Shown one piece after another: positions 24,142 through 32,019 of a DNA stretch of 44,458 nt; the stretch's first letter is position 1; each line of letters opens with the position of its first letter. The stretch is from NCBI RefSeq assembly GCF_000738085.1, contig NZ_JPRS01000068.1, positions 1 to 44,458 on the forward strand, written 5' to 3'. This DNA is from Cryobacterium sp. MLB-32. GTDB taxonomy: Bacteria; Actinomycetota; Actinomycetes; Actinomycetales; Microbacteriaceae. The position numbers and the translations under genes are program-made. The notes below the pieces were generated by a model, which searched no databases, had not been told where the DNA came from, and worked only from the letters and a program-made list of their open reading frames with translations.

Positions 24142-24324
24142 GAACCCACGAACCCACGAACCCACGAACCCACGAACCCACGAACCCACGAACTGCAGAA
24201 TCTTGGCACCACGGCACCACGGCACCGCGGCACCGCAGAACCGCAGAACCGCAGAACCGGGGAACCGGGGAACCGGAGAACCGGAGAACCGGGGAACCGG
24301 CGAACCGTGGAACCGGGGAACCGG
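24142..24324. repeat. Octanucleotide repeat blocks
   Basis: Six perfect units of GAACCCAC (24142-24189), then fifteen 8-bp units of a GGAACCGG family (24205-24324). Neighbouring units tend to be identical in pairs (GGCACCAC x2, GGCACCGC x2, AGAACCGC x2), as expected from repeated slippage. It fills the spacer between the PKD gene and the 3' end of the amino acid ABC ATPase gene. Confidence 0.9.
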
Positions 24325-24327
24325 ACG

Positions 24328-25140
24328 CTACATCACGCTGTCCAGGAATGACTTTGTTCGAGCGTTCTGGGGGTTGTCCAGCACCTGAGACGGGGGGCCC
24401 GACTCTACGACAACACCCGCATCCATGAAAACGACCTGGTCCGCCGCTCCGCGGGCGAATCCGATTTCGTGGGTGACCACGATCATCGTCATACCGTCGG
24501 CGGCGAGCCCGCGCATCACGTCGAGAACCTCGCCGACGAGCTCGGGGTCGAGCGCGCTGGTCGGCTCATCGAACAGCAGCAGCTTAGGGTCCATGGCGAG
24601 GGCGCGCGCAATTGCGACGCGCTGTTGCTGCCCGCCGGAAAGCTGGGCCGGATAGGACTGCGCCAGGTCAGCGAGTCCCACCCGATCAAGGAGCTCCTTG
24701 CCGCGTGCGATGGCGCCCTCCTTCGGCAGCTTGCGCACTCCGATCGGCGCCACGGTGATGTTTTCGAGGGCCGTCATGTGCGGGAAGAGATTGAACCGCT
24801 GAAAGACCATGCCGATCCCCCGGCGCTGCCGGGCGACCTCACGCCGATTCATTTCGAAGATGCGATTCTGGCGCTGGGCATACCCCACGAGTTCACCGCT
24901 GACCGATATCCGGCCACCGTCAATGCGTTCCAGATGGTTGATGCAGCGCAGGAACGTGGACTTGCCCGAGCCGCTGGGCCCGAGAAGGCACATCACCTGT
25001 CCGGCATCAACGGTCAACGAGATGCCTTTGAGCACCTCGACACCGCCGAAGCTTTTGTGCACGTTGCGTGCGTTGAGCAGGGGCTCAACGCTTCCCGCGA
25101 CCCCGGAATCGAGCCGGGAGTCTTGTGTGGTGTCGGTCAC
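24328..25140 (-). CDS. Polar amino acid ABC transporter ATP-binding protein (GlnQ/HisP type)
   Basis: 270 aa cytoplasmic ATPase. Walker [11 protein letters not shown]-loop [18 protein letters not shown] (typical of the PAAT family), signature [15 protein letters not shown], Walker [13 protein letters not shown] and switch His in VVTHEIGFA are all intact. The first about 25 residues are a variable leader. Its ATG overlaps the permease stop by 4 nt. It is last in the run GNAT, enolase, binding protein, permease, ATPase, which points to import of amino acids or N-acylamino acids. Confidence 0.94.
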   Translation of the reverse strand: MTDTTQDSRLDSGVAGSVEPLLNARNVHKSFGGVEVLKGISLTVDAGQVMCLLGPSGSGKSTFLRCINHLERIDGGRISVSGELVGYAQRQNRIFEMNRREVARQRRGIGMVFQRFNLFPHMTALENITVAPIGVRKLPKEGAIARGKELLDRVGLADLAQSYPAQLSGGQQQRVAIARALAMDPKLLLFDEPTSALDPELVGEVLDVMRGLAADGMTMIVVTHEIGFARGAADQVVFMDAGVVVESGPPSQVLDNPQNARTKSFLDSVM

Positions 25141-26099
25141 GACGCATCCGTTCTCTGGTTCGGCGGGCTCACGCGACGGTTCCGGCCGAGGATGGCCATG
25201 ACCCTGCCGATGGGCGTGGGCGGTAGCGTGCGGGCATTGCCGCGCCCGTAATGACGTTCCAGGTAGTACTGCGGGATCGACAGCATCGACGTGAGGAAGA
25301 GATACCAGCAGCTCACCACGATGAGCAGTTCGACCTGCCGCAGGTTCTGGGACGAGATCTGGGTGGCCACGGTGTACAACTCGAGCACGGCGATCACCGA
25401 CAGCAGCGAGGTGTTCTTGAGCATCGAGATGGTTTCGTTGCCCATCGGCGGAATGATCACCCGCATGGCCTGCGGCAGCACCACCTTGAACAGGGTGAAG
25501 CCCGGGCTCATACCCACGGAGTAGGCGGCCTCATACTGGCCTTCATCCACCGAGAGCATGCCGGCTCGCACGATCTCTGCCGAGTACGCCGCCTGGTTCA
25601 GCGTGAGCGCGAGCAGCCCGGCAGCGAATGCCGGAATCAGCGTGTTCGTGTCGATCGAGAACAGCGTGAAATCGGTGAACGGAATTCCAAGTGAAATCTG
25701 AGCGTAGAGCAGACCGAGGTAGCCCCAGAAAACGATCTGGATCAGCAGCGGCGTTCCTCGAAAAGCCCAGATGTAGAGCCACGCCAGGGCGCTCATCACC
25801 GGGTTGTTCGACAGCCGCATGACGGCGAGCAGCACGGCGAGAATCGTCGAGATGATCATCGACACGATGGTCAGGATGAGGGTGAGCACGACCCCGTCGA
25901 GGATCCGACGGTCGAAGATGAACTCACTGATCGTTGGGTGATTGACGTTGTCGTTCTGCCAGAGCGAGCCGGCCAGAGCCGCAAAGCCCAGGGTGAGGAC
26001 CACGGCCATGACCCAGCGCCACGGATGCCGAAGGGGTACCGCCGAGATGTCGTCGTCCGTCGCCGCCTCTCGGACGGCCTGCGTGGGAGAGAGAGTCAT
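25137..26099 (-). CDS. Polar amino acid ABC transporter permease
   Basis: 320 aa. An N-terminal extension with one helix (WRWVMAVVLTLGFAALAGSLW) precedes the usual permease domain (TM segments from VLTLILTIVSMIISTILAVLLA). His/Glu/Gln-type motifs are present: WLYIWAFRGTPLLIQIVFWG, LTLNQAAYSAEIVRAGMLSVDEGQYEAAYSVGM and the EAA-like VVLPQAMRVIIPPMGNETISMLKNTSLLSVI. Only one permease gene is present, so the channel is probably a homodimer. It starts 5 bp after the binding-protein stop. Confidence 0.94.
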   Translation of the reverse strand: MTLSPTQAVREAATDDDISAVPLRHPWRWVMAVVLTLGFAALAGSLWQNDNVNHPTISEFIFDRRILDGVVLTLILTIVSMIISTILAVLLAVMRLSNNPVMSALAWLYIWAFRGTPLLIQIVFWGYLGLLYAQISLGIPFTDFTLFSIDTNTLIPAFAAGLLALTLNQAAYSAEIVRAGMLSVDEGQYEAAYSVGMSPGFTLFKVVLPQAMRVIIPPMGNETISMLKNTSLLSVIAVLELYTVATQISSQNLRQVELLIVVSCWYLFLTSMLSIPQYYLERHYGRGNARTLPPTPIGRVMAILGRNRRVSPPNQRTDAS

Positions 26100-26104
26100 G
26101 TCGT

Positions 26105-27037
26105 CTACGACCCGAGGTTGAAGCCGGCCTCATCGAGGCCGTAGTCGGAAAGCTCGTACTTGTTCAGGATCTCCTCATAGCTTCCGTCTTCGATGACCGC
26201 CTGGAAGGCCAGCCGGATGGCGTTGCTCAGTTCGCTCTTTTCCTTCAGGATGCCGATCCCGCTGTAGACGGGGCTGTAGCCGGAGGGATTGTCGGGGTCG
26301 GTGACCACGTCGAACATCTCGCCGTCGCCGGCGGTCTGCGCGGTGTAGGCGGCGACGGCGGAGTCGACAACTTCGGCCACAGCGCGGCCGGAACGCACCG
26401 CGGTCTGCACATCCGTTTCACCGGGCAGTTCCATCACGTTGACGACGCCGGCACCGGATGCGATGCAGTCCGCGTCGTAGCTGCGCAGGATGTCGGCCTG
26501 AACCGTGGCCTTCGGTACGGCCACATTCTTGCCGCAGAGGTCAAGCACTCCACCGATGTTTTCGGGGTTACCCTTCACGACCAGGATCGTGAAACCAGCG
26601 TGGAAGTAGTCCACGAAATCGAGTGTCTGCTGGCGTTCCTTGGTGTCATTCATGCCCGACATGATCACGTCATGCTTGCCGGCCTGCAGGGAGGGAATGG
26701 CGGCCGCGAACGACTGCTTTTGCAGCTCGAACTTCACGCCAAGCTTCGCCCCGATGGCCTGAGCCAGATCGTGATCGAAACCGGTGACGTTCTGGTCGGC
26801 GTCGAACATCTCCATCGGCGGGTAGGGGATGTCAGAGGCCGCCTTGATGATTCCGGCTGCCTTGATGTCGGCAGGCAGTGCGGCCGCGGCCGCCACGTCG
26901 ACGGTGCCGACCGGCGCCGCATCCGCGGTCGTTGCCGGAGTGGGCGTCGCGGAACATCCGGTGAGGGCCAGGGCCGCCACCACCCCCATCGACGCCATGA
27001 ACTTCCAGGAGGACTGTGTGCGCTGTGTGATCGTCAT
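26105..27037 (-). CDS. Amino acid ABC transporter substrate-binding lipoprotein
   Basis: 310 aa, SBP_bac_3 family. Signal peptide with lipobox LTGC (about residues 25-28), then an Ala/Thr linker. The binding fold shows IIKAASDIPYPPMEMFDADQNVTGFDHDLAQAIGAKLG, the conserved first segment, and later DVIMSGMNDTKERQQTLDFVDYF and VGxATV-like VAVPKATVQADIL. It lies between the enolase-family gene and the permease. Probably binds an amino acid or an acylated or D-amino acid given the neighbours; the last point is inference. Confidence 0.93.
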   Translation of the reverse strand: MTITQRTQSSWKFMASMGVVAALALTGCSATPTPATTADAAPVGTVDVAAAAALPADIKAAGIIKAASDIPYPPMEMFDADQNVTGFDHDLAQAIGAKLGVKFELQKQSFAAAIPSLQAGKHDVIMSGMNDTKERQQTLDFVDYFHAGFTILVVKGNPENIGGVLDLCGKNVAVPKATVQADILRSYDADCIASGAGVVNVMELPGETDVQTAVRSGRAVAEVVDSAVAAYTAQTAGDGEMFDVVTDPDNPSGYSPVYSGIGILKEKSELSNAIRLAFQAVIEDGSYEEILNKYELSDYGLDEAGFNLGS

Positions 27038-27072
27038 TCGTTACCTCAGATTGTTTCGGTGAGCGAGCTGGC

Positions 27073-27126
27073 AGAAAGCAGTGTTGGTCGAGAAAGCAGT
27101 GACGTTCGAGAAAGCAGTGATGATCA
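27073..27126. repeat. 18-bp tandem repeat, three copies
   Basis: AGAAAGCAGTG starts at 27073, 27091 and 27109, an 18-bp period. The array lies between the enolase-family gene stop and the binding-protein start and includes the stop codon region. It may be a spacer produced by slippage. Confidence 0.6.
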
Positions 27127-28233
27127 GAAGGTGATGTTGGTCGTGGTCACCGTTACGCGCTTGAGCGCGTCGGGCAGCACCTCGACACCGATGCCCGGGC
27201 CCGTGGGCACGCGAAGGTGGCCTTTTTCGAGAACGAAGGGCGCGGTCAGGTCTTCGGCGTAGTACCGGTTGGATGCCGAGGTGTCCCCCGGGAGCACAAA
27301 GTTCGGCAAGCCGGCCAGCGCCACATTGGCGGCCCGGCCGATGCCGGTCTCCAACATTCCCCCGCACCAGACCGGCACGCCGTGCGCGGCCGCCACGTCG
27401 TGGATGCGTCGCGCCTCGAGGTAGCCGCCCACCCGGGCCGGCTTCACGTTGATGATGCTGCATGCGCCGAGGGTGATCGCCGTCGCCGCATCCCGCGCCG
27501 ACTCGATCGATTCGTCGAGACAGATCGGCGTCGAAATCAGTTTGGCCAGGTTGGCGTGTCCCATCAGATCATCTTCCTTCATCGGCTGCTCCATCAGGAG
27601 CAGGTCGAAGGGGTCCAACAGGGCGAGGTGACGAGCATCCGCCAGCGTGTACGCGGTGTTGGCATCGACCTGAAGCAACATGTCAGGGCCGAAGCGCTCA
27701 CGCACGGCACGCACCGGCGCGATGTCCCAACCCGGTTCGATCTTGAGCTTGATCCGCAGGTACCCCTCGGCCAGGTAGCCCTCAACCGCATCGAGGAGCT
27801 CGTCGATCGAATCCATGATCCCGACCGACACTCCCGCGGGAACGGTGTCGTGCACCGCGCCGAGGTATTGTCCGAACGACACCCCGGTTTCCTTGAGCTG
27901 AGCGTCGAGTATCGCCGTCTCGAGAACGGCCTTCGACATGAAGTGGCCCTTGACCGGTTCGAGCGTGGTCGCCACCTTCTCGGCGGTCAATCCATTGCCG
28001 AGGGCCTGCAGGCGGGGAATCAGGTGGTCACGAATGACAAGGTCACTGGCATCCAGAAACTCCGAGCTGTACAGCGGGTCCGGCTCGGCAGCGCACTCGG
28101 CCCAGCCCTCCGCGTTGGCGGTCACCACCCGAACGAGCGTGGTCTCACGTTCGACGGCCGTACCGAATGACGTGCGGAAGGGCCGAACCAGGGGCAAACG
28201 CACCCGGCGCAACTCGATGTTTTCAATCTTCAT
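27124..28233 (-). CDS. menC: N-acylamino-acid racemase / o-succinylbenzoate synthase family enzyme
   Basis: 369 aa from ATG 28233. Enolase superfamily, muconate-lactonising subgroup: the two catalytic Lys are in IKLKIEPGWD (KxK) and IINVKPARVGG, the metal ligands in LQVDANTAY (Asp), LLMEQPM (Glu) and ICLDESI (Asp). The sequence style (FGQYLGAVHDTVPAGVSVGIMDS, CGGMLETGIGRAANVALAGLPNF) is that of the NSAR/OSBS group. There are no other menaquinone genes nearby, and the neighbours are a GNAT protein and an amino acid importer, so a role in N-acylamino-acid racemisation (D- to L-amino acid use) is more likely than in menaquinone synthesis. The gene overlaps the GNAT stop by ATGA. Confidence 0.88.
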   Translation of the reverse strand: MKIENIELRRVRLPLVRPFRTSFGTAVERETTLVRVVTANAEGWAECAAEPDPLYSSEFLDASDLVIRDHLIPRLQALGNGLTAEKVATTLEPVKGHFMSKAVLETAILDAQLKETGVSFGQYLGAVHDTVPAGVSVGIMDSIDELLDAVEGYLAEGYLRIKLKIEPGWDIAPVRAVRERFGPDMLLQVDANTAYTLADARHLALLDPFDLLLMEQPMKEDDLMGHANLAKLISTPICLDESIESARDAATAITLGACSIINVKPARVGGYLEARRIHDVAAAHGVPVWCGGMLETGIGRAANVALAGLPNFVLPGDTSASNRYYAEDLTAPFVLEKGHLRVPTGPGIGVEVLPDALKRVTVTTTNITF

Positions 28234-29102
28234 GCCTGACCTCCTGAAACGAACCGATACCAACCGGATCGGGTGACACCGTCGGCGGTATAGCCGGCGG
28301 CGAACAACTCTGTGAAGACGGAACGGATGCTGCGGCGCCAGGCTGCGGCCAACGCCGGGTTCTCCGCCCGAACGGCCACGATGTCCTCGGGCACACGGCA
28401 CCAGCGCACGCCGGCGACGTCGATGACGGCCGGGTCACCGTCCGGGCCGTCGCCGCGAACGTCGTCCGGTGTGAACGCCGGGAATTCCGGCTGCGGCGCC
28501 AGACCCTGACTGCAGTCGACCGCGCGGGGATCGGCGAGCGGCCAGACGGCGATGAGGCGATCGCTCTCATCGTTGGCGTTGATGAGCCCGTGCATCGGTC
28601 CATAGAAGTCCTGCTCGTACTCGTCCGCGTGTGCACCGAGCTTCGTGAGGTTGAATCGCGCATTCCGGCTGACCAGCGGGTCGAAGGTCCACGTCATCAT
28701 CGGGATGCCCCGGGCAAGTGCCCAGGCCCGCTGGTGCAGTTTCAGGGCGAATCCCACGCCGCGATCGGCCGTGCCGGGCACGACCCCGGCGATCAGGGAA
28801 TACATCGAGACGTTTCCCGGGGCGACGATGGCGACGGCAGCACCGGTCAACGTGCCCGCTGCGTCGTAGGCGGCCGTGACGTTACAGCCGGCGTGGCTGA
28901 TGCTCCGCAGCAGCTCCGCCGGAATCGGCGGTTCGGTCAGGGGCAGCCCCCAGACGTCGCTGAAGAGGTTCTCGATCTTCGTGAAGCCAGGCAGCCCACG
29001 CTCGTCAACAACCAGCACTCCGGCGACGCGAGCCGCGTCGGTTGCCGCCAGGTGTGCGTGATCGGCCATCGATCGGATGTCCATGCTCAGCGTCATTTCC
29101 AC
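28230..29102 (-). CDS. COG3375-type GNAT acyltransferase
   Basis: 290 aa; start at ATG 29102 or the in-frame ATG 29096. GNAT-like core in residues about 30-190: IENLFSDVWGLPLTEPPIPAELLRSISHAG, GTLTGAAVAIVAPGNVSMYSLIAGVVPGTADRGVGFALKLHQRAWALARG (the acyl-CoA loop RGVGFAL), and MMTWTFDPLVSRNARFNLTKLGA. The C-terminal 100 residues are a family-specific extension. In Geobacillus a GNAT N-succinyltransferase works with NSAR to convert D- to L-amino acids; the same partnership is likely here. The third enzyme of that path, a desuccinylase, is not in the window. Confidence 0.82.
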   Translation of the reverse strand: MEMTLSMDIRSMADHAHLAATDAARVAGVLVVDERGLPGFTKIENLFSDVWGLPLTEPPIPAELLRSISHAGCNVTAAYDAAGTLTGAAVAIVAPGNVSMYSLIAGVVPGTADRGVGFALKLHQRAWALARGIPMMTWTFDPLVSRNARFNLTKLGAHADEYEQDFYGPMHGLINANDESDRLIAVWPLADPRAVDCSQGLAPQPEFPAFTPDDVRGDGPDGDPAVIDVAGVRWCRVPEDIVAVRAENPALAAAWRRSIRSVFTELFAAGYTADGVTRSGWYRFVSGGQA

Positions 29103-29163
29103 AGTCTGGGTGAGGGACGCGTGGTTTAGCTTTAGCGTTCAGCACGAAGCTCACGATGGTTTC

Positions 29164-29192
29164 TTGTGGTTCGACACAACCGTCGCTAGCGT
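29164..29192 (+). promoter_or_regulatory. pucR promoter with overlapping inverted repeat
   Basis: TTGTGG (29164-29169) and TAGCGT (29187-29192) form a -35/-10 pair with a 17-bp spacer, and the ATG of the PucR gene follows 6 nt later, so the mRNA would be leaderless. The inverted repeat TTGTG-GTTCGA-CACAA (29164-29179) covers the -35 box and could be the PucR operator. Confidence 0.5.
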
Positions 29193-29198
29193 TGCGGG

Positions 29199-30800
29199 AT
29201 GACGACACACGTTTTTGAGACACCGCGCGTGGCCGTGTCGGAGCTCTTGACCACCCTGGAGGGTTCCGGTTTGCGCCTGGCTTCGCAGCAGGCCGATAGA
29301 ACTGTCGCGTTGACCAGCCCCACGCTGTTCGACTGCCTGGTGCCCTTCGCCGGGCGACGACATGGCGTTTTGCTCGCCATCGGCGTGCACCCCGAGGCAC
29401 CCGATTCCGCCGACGTCGTGCGCGGTGCTGCGGGGCGCGGTTTCGACGCGATCGTGATCAAGTCACTGTCGCTGAGCGTCGAGACGCTCGCTGCCGTCGC
29501 GGATGCCGCCGGGATCGCGCTGCTCGTCGTGGATGATGAGGTTGAATGGCGCCAGCTCGAATCCGTACTCAACTCGGCTCTGACGACGGCGGCCGAACCG
29601 CCAGGGTCACTGACCGGCCTGGCCGTCGGCGACCTCTTTGCCCTGGCCAACGCCATTGCCGCCCTCGTCGGCGGAGCCACCGCAATCGAAGACCTGCAAA
29701 CTCGGATTCTCGCGTACTCCACCCTGCCCGCCCAGCCGATCGATGAAACCCGGCGCGACGGAATCCTGGGTCGCCAGGTACCGGATGATCCGGACAACGC
29801 CAATGCGTACGCATCCGTCTATCGATCCGAGGGAGCACTGCGGCTACCGGCCCTCGCGCCCGGGCTGCCTCGGATGGCCGTGGCCATCCGAGCGGGCACG
29901 CAGCCCCTCGGATCGATCTGGGTGGTGGATGAACGCGGCAGACTGGATGACGATGCGGCACAGGCGCTGGAACAGGCTGCCGACATCGCGGCCCTGCACC
30001 TGCTGCGGGCGCGGAGTGCGGCCGACCTGGTGCGGCAGCAGCGCACCGTGCTCTTGCGCCGGTTGCTCGATGATGGCGAGGACGCCCGGCTGGTGGCCGG
30101 CCAGCTGGAACTCGACACCACGGGACCGTATGCCGTCGTCGCCTTCCACCCGCAGCTCGGAGCGAGCGGTGAGGAGCTGGGGCTGAGTCGACTGTTCGAC
30201 CTGATCTCCATGCAGTGCGAGGCGTATCAGCATGGGGCCGAGTGCGCGGTGATCGGGGCGACGATCTACGCCCTCTTTTCGGGCCCATCCGCATCGGACT
30301 TGACCGGGCTGCACGGCACGGCCCAGCGCATCGTCGAGCGCGCTGAAGGCGGCCTGCGCGCATCGGTGCGCGCCGCCATCGGCTCCAGAATGGCGCAGGT
30401 GACGCAGATCAGTCGGTCGCGGCGTGATGCGGATCTGGTTTTGCTGCTCCAGACCACCCACACCCCCACGAGCGTGGTGGCAAGTGCCCACGACCTGCGC
30501 AGCCGCCTCACCCTGCTTGAGCTGGCGCAGGTGTTTCGCGATACGCCCCGGTTCATGGCGCCGCAAGCCGAGCGGATGCTCGAATCGGATGCACGGTCCG
30601 GAACGGACTATGCCAAAACCGTGCGCACCTATCTGGACTGCTCCCGCGATTCCGCCGTCACTGCCGCGCGGCTGTCCGTGCACCAGAACACACTGAGATA
30701 TCGACTCAAACGAACCCACGATCTCTTCGCCGTCGATCTGGAGAACGCCGACGACACGCTCGCGTTGTGGCTGAGCCTGCGCGTGGCCGAATTCGACTGA
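29199..30800 (+). CDS. PucR-family transcriptional regulator
   Basis: 533 aa, ATG 29199. N-terminal PucR-like purine-regulator domain (about 10-130, LASQQADRTVALTSPTLFDCLVPF), a middle region with CdaR/GGDEF-like fold (about 290-410), and the C-terminal PucR helix-turn-helix (about 470-525): YAKTVRTYLDCSRDSAVTAARLSVHQNTLRYRLKRTHDLF. It is divergent from the GNAT-enolase-ABC operon and almost certainly controls it. PucR/CdaR proteins respond to small metabolites such as purine catabolites, amino acids or sugars acids; the effector here is unknown. Confidence 0.9.
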   Translation: MTTHVFETPRVAVSELLTTLEGSGLRLASQQADRTVALTSPTLFDCLVPFAGRRHGVLLAIGVHPEAPDSADVVRGAAGRGFDAIVIKSLSLSVETLAAVADAAGIALLVVDDEVEWRQLESVLNSALTTAAEPPGSLTGLAVGDLFALANAIAALVGGATAIEDLQTRILAYSTLPAQPIDETRRDGILGRQVPDDPDNANAYASVYRSEGALRLPALAPGLPRMAVAIRAGTQPLGSIWVVDERGRLDDDAAQALEQAADIAALHLLRARSAADLVRQQRTVLLRRLLDDGEDARLVAGQLELDTTGPYAVVAFHPQLGASGEELGLSRLFDLISMQCEAYQHGAECAVIGATIYALFSGPSASDLTGLHGTAQRIVERAEGGLRASVRAAIGSRMAQVTQISRSRRDADLVLLLQTTHTPTSVVASAHDLRSRLTLLELAQVFRDTPRFMAPQAERMLESDARSGTDYAKTVRTYLDCSRDSAVTAARLSVHQNTLRYRLKRTHDLFAVDLENADDTLALWLSLRVAEFD

Positions 30801-31003
30801 GCGTCCCTGGCGCGGTGCCATCTCTTGTGCACCGCCAGGCTTCCTCGTGTTTCCGGGGTTTTTCCCTGTGTGTTTGCTGAGTTGTGTAACGGAACGGTAA
30901 CGGGTTGGTGGGTTTCCAAACCTTTTCGGGGATGGGGCCGAACACCAGTCAGACCTCAACACCACCACCCACAATCACCGCCCCCAGACAGGAAACCCAC
31001 ACC

Positions 31004-31681
31004 ATGCGCACATTCTCCAAGGCCACCATCGGCTTCGCTTCCGCCGGAATCATGATCGCCCTCCTCGCCGGATGCTCCACCGCCGCCACGACGCCCGCCG
31101 CGTCCAGCGCCCCCAGCTCCTCGAGCTCCGCCACCGCCGAGGCTCCCCTCGCCTCGATCCCCAGCCTCTCCGGCGTCGACACGGCCGTTCTCCTCGACGC
31201 CGACTTCGCCGCCGCCCTCGGCACCCTCGGCCTCACGGCAGGCACCGTCGGCACCGCCACCCTCGAAGAAGGCAGCCTGCACTTCCCGATCACCGGCGGC
31301 AACGTGGACTACTACGACCCCAACGGCACCGTACGCCCCTACGTGCAGGGCACTCTCGAGCACGAAGGCTCCGGCTTCTCCCTCACCGCCGGCGACACCG
31401 TCGTTGAACTGACCAACTTCACCATCGACCCCGGCACCTCCGAGCTCTTCGGTGACGTCACCGTGAACGGCGAGTCCGCCGCCACGCAGGTCAAGGTCTT
31501 CGACCTCTACGGCGGAACCCTCAAGCCCCTCGAAATGGACGGCGACAACGCCATCCTCACCGGCACCACCGTGCACATCTCCTCCGACGCCGCCGGCCTC
31601 CTCAACTCCACCTTCAACACCGACGCCGTCGCCGACCAGCTCCTCGTCGGCATCGCCACCATCACCGTCGCCACCAAGTAA
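31004..31681 (+). CDS. Secreted lipoprotein with HtaA-like beta domain
   Basis: 225 aa, ATG 31004, AGGAAA about 9 nt upstream. Lipoprotein signal with lipobox LAGC (about residues 20-23), then a Ser/Ala/Thr linker. The mature protein (GSLHFPITGGNVDYYDPNG, LEHEGSGFSLTAGDTVVELTNFTIDP) has the strand pattern of HtaA-type surface domains, which bind haem in corynebacteria; the residues that hold haem are not obvious, so ligand binding is unproven. Codon use is extremely C-ending, often a sign of high expression. A strong hairpin follows the stop. The 203-bp leader may carry a long 5' UTR. Confidence 0.7.
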   Translation: MRTFSKATIGFASAGIMIALLAGCSTAATTPAASSAPSSSSSATAEAPLASIPSLSGVDTAVLLDADFAAALGTLGLTAGTVGTATLEEGSLHFPITGGNVDYYDPNGTVRPYVQGTLEHEGSGFSLTAGDTVVELTNFTIDPGTSELFGDVTVNGESAATQVKVFDLYGGTLKPLEMDGDNAILTGTTVHISSDAAGLLNSTFNTDAVADQLLVGIATITVATK

Positions 31682-31700
31682 CACCCACCAAGTAACACCC
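31671..31700. repeat. Direct repeat over the lipoprotein stop codon
   Basis: CCACCAAGTAACACCC occurs at 31671-31686 and 31685-31700. The second copy is a duplicated gene tail with its own TAA. Confidence 0.6.
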
Positions 31701-31712
31701 CTCGCAGCAGAA

Positions 31713-31742
31713 GCGGGCCCGTCGCACACGCGACGGGCCCGC
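31713..31742 (+). terminator. Strong hairpin terminator after the lipoprotein gene
   Basis: GCGGGCCCGTCGC-ACAC-GCGACGGGCCCGC is a perfect 13-bp stem with a 4-nt loop, 32 bp after the stop. The T-tract is weak (TCTCGT), as is common in high-GC actinobacteria. Confidence 0.75.
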
Positions 31743-31838
31743 TCTCGTGCACCCACCCCGCCCCCGCAAGGCCATGCCCCCGCCCCGTCACCGTTCAGCC
31801 GGCCAGCGCAGGGTGTGGAAGCCAGCAGATGTTTCACC

Positions 31839-31895
31839 GTGCGCCAGCTTCCGGACCCTGCGCTGGTCGTTCCAAACGGTGCGCCAGCTTCCGGA
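31839..31895 (+). repeat. 17-bp direct repeat upstream of glycosyltransferase gene
   Basis: GTGCGCCAGCTTCCGGA at 31839-31855 and again at 31879-31895, 40 bp apart. It lies in the 278-bp stretch between the terminator and the glycosyltransferase start; nothing else was seen there. Confidence 0.5.
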
Positions 31896-32019
31896 ACATG
31901 AGTGGGCCTCCGCCGGGGTAAGGCGGCTGGGCGGGAGGGCGCCCGGCTGGATGTCAGCTAGTCCGGGTTACCCTCGTGCGAGGGCACCCCGACCCCCTGA
32001 TCGCAAGGACACCACGTTT

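Noticed and set aside
22614-24428. 604-aa open frame on the plus strand
   Set aside because: Out-of-frame reading of the lipoprotein and PKD genes running into the octamer repeats; Arg/Pro-rich with no domain.
27124-28233. menC as part of menaquinone synthesis
   Set aside because: No other men gene is near; the GNAT and amino acid ABC neighbours favour N-acylamino-acid racemase activity.
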